NCBI GenBank assembly: GCA_947247005.1
Contig: OX365953.1
Span: 4,841,001 to 4,905,000, forward strand
Direction of reading: 5' to 3'
DNA length: 64,000 nucleotides
From: Spisula solida
Lineage: Eukaryota; Mollusca; Bivalvia; Venerida; Mactridae
Made by a program: the position numbers and the translations under genes. Below, in pieces: positions 58,438-64,000 of the stretch. How positions within the stretch are numbered: the first letter of the stretch is position 1; each line of letters starts with the position of its first letter. The notes below the pieces were generated by a model that searched no databases, had not been told where the DNA came from, and worked only from the letters and a program-made list of their open reading frames with translations.

Positions 58438-58625
58438 TGACACGTTGGTCCAGCGGATAACGCTCTTGACTACTGATCGCGTTGTCACTCACTCACATGT
58501 TCGATCCTCGTCCGGGGCACTTAGTCATTTCAGTGTTTCCCTCCCAGTTAGAGACAAACGTATACGGGCACGTCAAAGAACCAAGGAATCTGTTCAAAAA
58601 GAGCTAGGGTAACGCACTTGGATTC
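58438..58625 (+). mobile_element. tRNA-headed SINE
   Basis: GTTGGTCCAGCGGATAACGC (A-box) and ATGTTCGATCCTCGTCCGGG (B-box) form the head. CAAAGAACCAAGGAATCTGT, TCAAAAAGAGCTAGGGTAAC is the same central part as in the SINE at 30798 (AAAGAACCAGACTG, AAATAAGAGCTAGGCGC), although the tRNA heads differ. Confidence 0.7.
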
Positions 58626-59401
58626 CTTGTTTCCCTGTTCACACCTCTGTCTCTCGATTGATTTATATCTGCCCTTGTCAGACACCTGTCTATAATAATC
58701 GGGAAAGTGATTGTCTGCAGTATCAAGCTACACACACAACAAGTTGAAGTGTGCCAAGCAACATTACGAACACACACAGGTCTGTGGGTATGGGATATTA
58801 AAATGATAAATTTCTTTAACTCAAGTACTGTTTGAAATTTCATGATTGATATTGGAACACTGGACTGATAAGCTGTCTCCAAGTGGCTGCTTTTAAATCC
58901 TGACGGTCCAGCCACTATATATACATAGATTGCATCAAAATGGTTGGACTATTGGAACACAAGTCTTGATGTTAAAGAGTAAAGTAATGAAAGTCAAAAT
59001 TTTAGTATGCCTTTCTTTTCCAACTCTTGTAGATCTCTCTATTGACTGAACTGACTGGTCGGCCATGCTTGGATCCAGAGGGGATCATGGTTAGCAGTAC
59101 AAAACTTGTACAAAATTAAATCATAAAACTACTTGGCCATGGTAACTTGGCCGTAACTTGGACATCGTAACAACCCCAAATGAAGTTCGCTCAAATAACC
59201 AGTGTCAATTTAACTCTGTTCATACATATCATATGAATAACAACACTGCCCAAATTTCTCAATGTTTACAAATTATTAACATATCTGTTACCATAAGGAT
59301 GTTAATAATAATATTATTTGATTGCATTATTTTGTAGCAACTTTCCTTATATATTTTGCAGGAAGAATATATTAAATTCGTAACTGGCTTGAACGATCAA
59401 C

Positions 59402-61018
59402 ATGACTGATTCTGATCATCTCAAAATTTCTCATCATAAAGAGAAAGATCTGCTTGTTGACAGAAAAAATACTGACTTTGCAGACAACAGAAGTAAAACT
59501 ACAAGTGGGAAAAGTACCTGTGATGGTTCAAGGTTTTTATTACCTGTCAAAAAACGTAAAATTGAGGTAAAACGACAGAGAACCAAAAACAGCGACGTAT
59601 CCCAGAAGCAATGCAAGCTTGATTTCCCTCCGTGTAAAGTGTGTCTAGGTCGTGGTTCAGGATTACATTATGGTGTGAATAGTTGTGAATCGTGTAAATC
59701 ATTCTTCCGACGATGTTTAACGAGAAAGGAGGAGTACAGGTGTAATAAGAACAAGGATTGTCCTGTAACTTCTCAAGTACGTGGTAACTGCTCTGGTTGT
59801 CGGTATCGGCGATGTCTAGAAGTCGGTATGTCTCGAGAAGCCGCCTGCCTAGGGCGATACACGTTATCAAGGAGGACGAGAACTATTATGGAAGCCAAGG
59901 GAGAATCGAGCAGTTCAGAACCTATGTATACTTTAACATTAAAAGACGTCTCAGGATATGAAGATATGAACACCAGGACTGATGCTGATCAGAAAGAGGT
60001 TGTCCAAGAATCGGGTACAGATTCGAGAAGAAGTCCTAATGAACCGGATGGTTTAAATCTCCCTTCAGTTGTTGAAGTTACGGTAGATCACAATTCTGGT
60101 GTGGTTGTTGAAGTGATAAATAATGTATTCTCGAGTTCAATATTGGAAGAACTCCATCTGCTGAATAATCTAGTGTCATCTATGGAGCAGATCCGACCAT
60201 TTGGTAATATTGTAACTGAAGAACAGATAAAGGCTAAGATATATAATGATTATGAAAACTACACAACTAACGTTCAGGTGTTTGGGAACATGAAGCCTGT
60301 ACCATCTGATGAATACTTTGCTGTGTTAGAGTCTACTGGCATCGATATCGATGGTCGTCAGGAGTTTTTGCGTCAGTCAGCTTTAAACTGTCAGCCTGTT
60401 CTGCATAGTTACATTGCTTTCGCTAACGTTGTACCTGGTTTTTCTTCTCTGTCATTGGAAGATCAGTGCAGCTTGTTAAAGACCTCACATTTTGAAGTGT
60501 TTTTGTTTCTGACATACCGTGGGTATGATCCTGACTTACAGATGATTTTAACAGAGACGGGTAAAGCTTACCATATTGATCAGGCCGCCGATATATTTTA
60601 TTCCCGGAATCTCATAAACGCAATTTTCGATGTTTGCAAGAAAATTCAGCATCTTAATTTGAATAAAGAGGAGACAGCCTTATTATTAGCAATTGCTGTG
60701 ACATTTGGTGATAGGTGTCATCTAGAGGACAGTAATAAAGTTGACGAAATACAACTCAAAGTTGTCCAAATATTCCGATCCTATTTGTCAAGAACGAGAC
60801 CCTTGGCCCATAGTAAGTTCTTTCCCAAAGTGGTTGACTGTTTTGTTGCTATGCGCGCTGTAAACGATCAGTATTTGAAGGAATATGGTGTGATATGCCA
60901 GGATAAGCTCGTACAGAAAGAAGCTCCCATCTGGTTGGCTTACATTAATGCTAAGACAGTACAAGAAGGAAGCAACCAAGCAAAGGCTAGAGCAGCCGAG
61001 AGTGAGGATAAAGTCTGA
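59402..61018 (+). CDS. Nuclear hormone receptor, single coding exon, 538 aa
   Basis: N-terminal region with a basic stretch KKRKIEVKRQR (about 50-60) that would serve as a nuclear localisation signal. DNA-binding domain about 78-145: finger 1 Cys78/81/95/98 (CKVC, CESCKSFF), finger 2 Cys114/120/130/133, then CLEVGMSREAACLGRYTLSR. The P-box is ESCKS, which differs from the EACKG of its paralogue at 19112. Ligand-binding domain about 250-515 with AFANVVPGFSSLSLEDQCSLL. The last helix (APIWLAYI) lacks the acidic residue usual in an AF-2 core, and the protein ends in a charged tail (KARAAESEDKV). Inference: a transcription factor with altered DNA preference, perhaps without ligand-dependent activation. 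TATATTTTGCAG|GAAG at 59361 is a splice acceptor 40 nt before the ATG, so a 5' UTR exon lies upstream. AATAAA at 61494 may end the transcript. Confidence 0.93.
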   Translation: MTDSDHLKISHHKEKDLLVDRKNTDFADNRSKTTSGKSTCDGSRFLLPVKKRKIEVKRQRTKNSDVSQKQCKLDFPPCKVCLGRGSGLHYGVNSCESCKSFFRRCLTRKEEYRCNKNKDCPVTSQVRGNCSGCRYRRCLEVGMSREAACLGRYTLSRRTRTIMEAKGESSSSEPMYTLTLKDVSGYEDMNTRTDADQKEVVQESGTDSRRSPNEPDGLNLPSVVEVTVDHNSGVVVEVINNVFSSSILEELHLLNNLVSSMEQIRPFGNIVTEEQIKAKIYNDYENYTTNVQVFGNMKPVPSDEYFAVLESTGIDIDGRQEFLRQSALNCQPVLHSYIAFANVVPGFSSLSLEDQCSLLKTSHFEVFLFLTYRGYDPDLQMILTETGKAYHIDQAADIFYSRNLINAIFDVCKKIQHLNLNKEETALLLAIAVTFGDRCHLEDSNKVDEIQLKVVQIFRSYLSRTRPLAHSKFFPKVVDCFVAMRAVNDQYLKEYGVICQDKLVQKEAPIWLAYINAKTVQEGSNQAKARAAESEDKV

Positions 61019-61117
61019 AATTTTATGTGCTTTGTGACAATGGGGTCAGTAGCCCTGATCCATGACCCTCATAGACTGAATGAGTAAATTTAAATTCAGT
61101 AATTCAGGTGTTCCATT

Positions 61118-61265
61118 CGCTTCTAAATCTGAAGGGTCATTTTGATACTTTTGACTAAATTTTATTGGCAAAATATCTATGATTTTAAGAGAAATTGACC
61201 CTTTAAGCCAAAATCTTCAGGGTCTAAGTGTGGCTTTTTTTGGAAATTTCAAGGGTCAAAATCCC
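61118..61265 (+). repeat. Dispersed repeat shared with 4880-5040
   Basis: AAATCTGAAGGGTCATTTTG, CAAAATCTTCAGGGTC and AGTGTGGCTTTTTTTGG match the copy at 4880 in order and orientation. It may be part of the receptor 3' UTR. Confidence 0.7.
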
Positions 61266-61554
61266 TACTCGCCAGTCAAATGGAACCCTGGTGAATCCCG
61301 TGATATTCAGTCAGTATATGACGGTCATAGATCCCCTACTGACCCCTTCATCCTGTGATGTATGAAGACCAGTTGTGACTTCTTTATTAGGTCTGAAAAC
61401 AAAATTTCTAAAAGTTAAAACTAAAAGGGGCCGTAACTCTTTACAAAATCATCCTACAATTACTGCATTTATCTAGTACTCTTGACTAAGGGTAATAAAT
61501 AAGTATGTGAAATTTCATATTAAGTTATAATAATTTTTCAAAATTCTGCTCTTA

Positions 61555-61760
61555 AAAAAGATAATATTAAGACAGACAGGGAAGGCATCACTCAGCTGAA
61601 CCAGCCGAGCACAAAAAACATAAAAAAACACACAAGGTACAAAATGTACAATGCCCACCTGAACCAACAGAGCACAGAAAACATAAAAACAAAGGCACAA
61701 TGCCCAACTAAACAAGTTATAATCCTCCCATGTCCAAGCTGTCAAAATTCTAAATGAACC
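61555..61760. repeat. Dispersed repeat, also at 18830-19015
   Basis: GACAGGGAAGGCATCACTCA, ACCAGCCGAGCACAAAAAAC and CACAATGCCCAACTAAAC. The part around GAACCARCNGAGCACARAAA is internally duplicated here. Confidence 0.75.
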
Positions 61761-61825
61761 TTTAAAATATAATTTGTGCTCACAGGTGGTCATATAAGTT
61801 TTTATACGATTTGAGTAATAAGTAG

Positions 61826-62092
61826 TATAGTCCAGAGAATTTGACACGACTCTCGACCTTTAAATTAGCATAATTTAACAGCTGATAAATTGTCTATAAT
61901 TATAACTCCGACTGCATGTTTTTTCATAAGCGGAGAGTATTACGATGACGCTCGAGGTGTAATACCAAAACAAATCTAAAGAACCGATATTGCACAATTT
62001 GCTCGCAGAAATTGATATATTCAACGCAATTACCTTGTAATATATTCATGCATAAAGGTCAGGATCATGTCAAATTCTCTGTACTATAGATA
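61826..62092 (-). mobile_element. MITE family (GCGAA/TTCGC-type), copy 3
   Basis: TATAGTCCAGAGAATTTGAC at the left and GTCAAATTCTCTGTACTATA at the right are inverted. AAGAACCGATATTGCACAAT and ATTCATGCATAAAGGTCAGG match the copy at 43235 in reverse. Confidence 0.85.
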
Positions 62093-62601
62093 ACATTAAA
62101 CTTAGTATTCAAAGTGTTAAAACAATGATACAGCTTTCTGTGTTTATGCTACTCAAAGGTTATATTTTAGCATTTTGGCTCTTCAAGGTCGTATCCTACA
62201 ATATTATACTACATAGTGAAACACACTTGCTGAACCAATGGAACAAATTATTATTCCTCTGAAATAAAAAAAAATAGGGATGTTAGTTGATTTAGATTTC
62301 GCAGTTACCTTTCCAATGATTTGGCCATTTTATTACCGAAATCTTGAATAAGGTCATGAATTTGAAGCCATGCTGGTCTTTCTTTTGTAAATATGAACAT
62401 GCTTTTTATTATAAACCTTAATACTTACCTTTAACCCTTGAAAGCCAATGAGAAGAGTGCTTAAACTTCTTCAAATTAGAAATGGTACCAATATGCCCTT
62501 TCTCAGGAACTTTTTATACAAGTAAGAACTTTTTTCACAAGTTTGATCTTTTAATACTTGTAAATTCTTTGTTTTGAGTGCGAATCAACCTACCTACGAC
62601 C
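62093..62601. other. No gene seen
   Basis: AT-rich DNA between the MITE and the minisatellite; nothing recognised. Confidence 0.5.
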
Positions 62602-62890
62602 GTTTGTCCGGTTAAACCTGCTGTCTGGTTAAACCTGCTGTCCGGTTAAACCTGCTGTCTGGTTAAACCTGCTGTCCGGTAATACCTGCTGTCCGGTAAT
62701 ACCTGCTGTCCGGTAATACCTGCTGTCCGGTAATACCTGCTGTCCGGTTAAACCTGCTGTCCGGTAATACCTGCTGTCCGGTAATACCTTCTGTCCGGTA
62801 ATACCTGCTGTCTGGTAATACCTGCTGTCCGGTAATACCCGCTGTCTGGTAATACCCGCTGTCCGGTAATACCTGCTGTCCGGTAATACC
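62602..62890. repeat. 17-bp minisatellite, about 17 copies
   Basis: The unit is CCTGCTGTCCGGTAATA, with a GTTAAA variant at the left end and in one internal unit. Open frames on the minus strand are products of the repeat. Confidence 0.95.
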
Positions 62891-63159
62891 TTGCATGCCA
62901 GCACCTTTCTACCCACCAAAATATTTTTTGGTCTGGTAAAACCAAATAAAGAAGTTTTATGGTCACTTCAATGGACCTACATTAAATAAGTGTAAAAATC
63001 CTTTAGTTAATTCAAGTTTTTAATCAGACCAACAAAGTTAATTTGCTTTGGCCTAATAGCATTTATACATACCTTATACATTGTACTGATCTATGTGCTT
63101 TTGTAAGATATCTCTGCGAACTTACAAAATGTTTTGTCCGGTGATGTTCTATAGACTAT

Positions 63160-63204
63160 ATTGATCAGAGACTTTGTATGTGAACTACAAAGTCTCTGAT
63201 CAAT
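63160..63204. other. Perfect 19-bp hairpin
   Basis: ATTGATCAGAGACTTTGTA and TACAAAGTCTCTGATCAAT are exact complements around a 7-nt loop (TGTGAAC). The stem is too short for a standard microRNA precursor. It may be a small foldback element. Confidence 0.7.
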
Positions 63205-64000
63205 GTTTTATTAAATAGTATGATATTTAATTCTATTTTTCTACTGATAAAGTTATTGTTGAGTTGTACCTATGCGTGGATCCAGAAAATTTCTCTGCGG
63301 GGTTTCAACCAATTAATTTTTGTAGGAAGGGGCTTGACCTGCTATTTTTTTCAGGGGGGTCCAACAAGTTATTTTTCTTAGATAGTTGTCATAAGCAGAC
63401 TCTTCTACAAGGCCCTGTCAAAATTGTGCAGATATATACAATAGCCACATATTTGCTGACTATCTTGGGAGGGTTAGGACCCACGGTCAATTCCTCTGGA
63501 TCCCTGCATGATACTAGTCCATGGAATAATATTTGTTTAACTGGTTAAGTTGTAGAACTTGTCTTACTTTGTTTCTATGTACATCATGTGAATGATTGGT
63601 TACTTTTTGTTCATGTTTTGATTTTGGGCCTAAGTTATTGTCCGGTTGTTTTATCTTTGTACTTGTTAATTTTTGTGCGCAGGGCTCTCATTTGACCATT
63701 TTTCGGGCCGAATAACGGCCCCATTCCCCCCCCCCCCTAAATGAATATACATTCTCCCCCTATTTTCTGAAAAAAATCCCCTTCCAAAAAAAATTAGTTT
63801 TTTTTGAAAATCAACGAAGAGCCTTTGTAAATGCTGTTCAGCCATTGCTGTATCTGTTGTTATAGCTTTAAATTGGCTTTTTGTTCATTTAATATGTATT
63901 ACTTTTATAATAGTATTGATATTTTATACAAGACAAAATTCCCCTTTTTCTTCAAAACAACGCAAAATTCCCCTACCTGAGGGCCCCTGGCCCCAGTCCC
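63205..64000. other. No gene seen; repeat-like text
   Basis: CAGGGGGGTCCAACAAG near 63353, a poly-C tract near 63727, and CCTGAGGGCCCCTGGCCCCA at the window end look like transposon-derived sequence. The 94-codon frame at 63264-63548 is unsupported. Confidence 0.4.

Noticed and set aside
16888..58520. Functional tRNA genes at 16.9, 29.6, 30.8, 48.5, 56.0, 56.6 and 58.4 kb
   Set aside because: Each has A- and B-boxes but poor or missing anticodon arms, and several continue into SINE bodies.
18830..61760. Joint duplication of the two receptors with their 3' flanks
   Set aside because: The shared 3' repeat is in opposite orientation relative to the two genes, which points to separate insertions.

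Overview
The window is nuclear DNA of an animal, most likely a bivalve mollusc. Genes are sparse and split by introns with GT/AG borders, AATAAA signals follow several of them, and the intergenic DNA is AT-rich and full of SINEs, short inverted-repeat elements and minisatellites. The hairpin-headed repeats with runs of CGTCCGTC, the proliferated orphan nuclear receptors and the tRNA-headed SINEs are what I would expect of a bivalve. No species is claimed.

Five protein genes can be supported. (1) 4025-11924 (+): five exons, all in phase, encoding a 330-residue protein that joins the N-terminal lobe of the tRNA 2'-phosphotransferase family (Tpt1/KptA/TRPT1) to a leucine-rich-repeat region; the catalytic ADP-ribosyl lobe is absent. 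(2) 20944-19112 (-): a 610-residue nuclear receptor in one uninterrupted exon. (3) 51452-36970 (-): a three-exon claudin/PMP22-like four-span membrane protein whose first intron is 13.1 kb. (4) 46666-47928 (+): a GT10 alpha-1,3-fucosyltransferase lying inside that intron on the opposite strand. (5) 59402-61018 (+): a 538-residue nuclear receptor, a divergent paralogue of gene 2 with another P-box. Genes 3, 4 and 5 each show a splice acceptor 9 to 40 bases before the start codon, so each probably has a 5' untranslated exon further upstream.

Layout: 1-4.0 kb holds a 91-bp tandem repeat and a dead non-LTR retrotransposon cut by a MITE. 4-12 kb is the Tpt1-lobe/LRR gene, whose introns carry two large hairpin-headed elements. 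12.1-14.7 kb is two minisatellites (24 bp and 20 bp). 15-19 kb is nested inverted-repeat elements and a SINE. 19.1-21.1 kb is the first receptor. 21-36 kb is gene-poor mosaic repeat, with a promoter-like triplicated CCAAT block near 28.4 kb. 37-51.5 kb is the claudin-like gene with a 5'-truncated non-LTR retrotransposon (inside an older inverted-repeat element) and the fucosyltransferase in intron 1. 51.5-59 kb is repeats. 59.4-61 kb is the second receptor. 61-64 kb is repeats.

Nothing suggests that the five genes form one pathway. What stands out is the domain fusion in gene 1, the gene-in-intron arrangement of genes 3 and 4, the receptor pair, and several cases where repeat amplification has multiplied a functional-looking motif (pol III B-boxes, CCAAT boxes, splice acceptors).
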